NCBI GenBank assembly: GCA_947471745.1 | Contig: CANJKZ010000078.1 | Coordinates: 5,584,501 to 5,648,500, forward strand | DNA from: Closterium sp. Naga37s-1 | Lineage: Eukaryota; Streptophyta; Zygnematophyceae; Desmidiales; Closteriaceae | Reading direction: 5' to 3' | Length of the DNA: 64,000 bases | Part shown: piece by piece, positions 63,797 to 64,000 of the stretch | How positions within the stretch are numbered: the first letter of the stretch is position 1 | Layout: each line of letters starts with the position of its first letter | Translations under genes and position numbers: made by a program | Notes under the pieces: generated by a model | Database searches by the model: none | What the model saw: the letters and a program-made list of their open reading frames with translations, nothing else | Told to the model about the DNA's origin: nothing

Positions 63797-63808
63797 TGCT
63801 ACCAGAGC
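63797..63808 (+). promoter_or_regulatory. primer-binding site of copia-4 (degenerate)
   Basis: TGCTACCAGAGC, 10 of 12 matches to TGGTATCAGAGC. Confidence 0.65.
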
Positions 63809-63844
63809 ACGTAAGATCCCGCCATGTTGCTTTTTAACTACCTC

Positions 63845-64000
63845 ATGGGCCCACCGCGCATCTCTCGGGCGCGCGGCGGATTTTTGCCCGTCGCGCGCCC
63901 CTAGCGTGCGTCGATTTATGCCCGTCGCGCGCCTAGAGCGCGCGTCGGTTTCTGCCCGTCGCCGCGGGCGCCCTGCTGCCCTGCTTCCCGTCGTCCCCGC
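63845..64000 (+). repeat. GC-rich tandem repeats in the copia-4 leader
   Basis: About 35-bp unit around TGCCCGTCGCGCGCC with GCGTCG(A/G)TTT, at least three copies before the window ends. Confidence 0.75.

Overview
The window looks like nuclear DNA of a streptophyte, most likely a charophyte green alga. This is inferred from four things: Ty1/copia elements primed by the plant-type TGGTATCAGAGC site, a TRIM element, intron-rich genes with GTGAG donors, and plant-style gene families whose proteins are swollen by low-complexity tracts. A zygnematophyte such as Closterium is my best guess; the species cannot be proven from sequence alone. I see no rRNA gene, functional tRNA gene, CRISPR array or bacterial feature.

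Layout. 1-10005 is a retrotransposon block. The 3' part of a plus-strand copia element (1-3558) abuts a minus-strand copia element (3559-10005), which itself carries a 212-bp hAT-type MITE with a perfect 8-bp target duplication. 10201-16506 holds two minus-strand genes: a SINA-type RING E3 ligase and a syntaxin-6-N/t-SNARE-family membrane protein. 17711-18525 holds a compact plus-strand gene for a twin-CX9C COX assembly factor (CMC2). 18947-50196 is one very large minus-strand gene with at least 19 phase-consistent exons; I identify it as Integrator complex subunit 1 (INTS1). 51047-54777 is a three-exon minus-strand gene for a membrane protein of unknown function. 55909-64000 is a second retrotransposon block. 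In it an old copia copy is split by a complete 5.6-kb copia element (LTRs of 125 and 124 bp, target duplication TTTAA), which is itself split by a complete 345-bp TRIM (target duplication CGGAT). The 5' end of another element begins at 63432.

How the parts relate. The host genes are ordinary housekeeping genes (ubiquitin ligase, endomembrane trafficking, mitochondrial COX assembly, snRNA processing and transcription) and do not form a pathway together. The notable thing is the DNA around them. Almost every exon-intron boundary of the INTS1 gene lies in a private local tandem duplication of about 70-215 bp, with 2 to 12 copies, many copies keeping a splice donor or acceptor. The same happens at the last exon of CMC2 and at the stop codon of the 51-kb gene. 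The second notable thing is the TRIM, whose LTR/primer-site junction carries tRNA-like A and B boxes.
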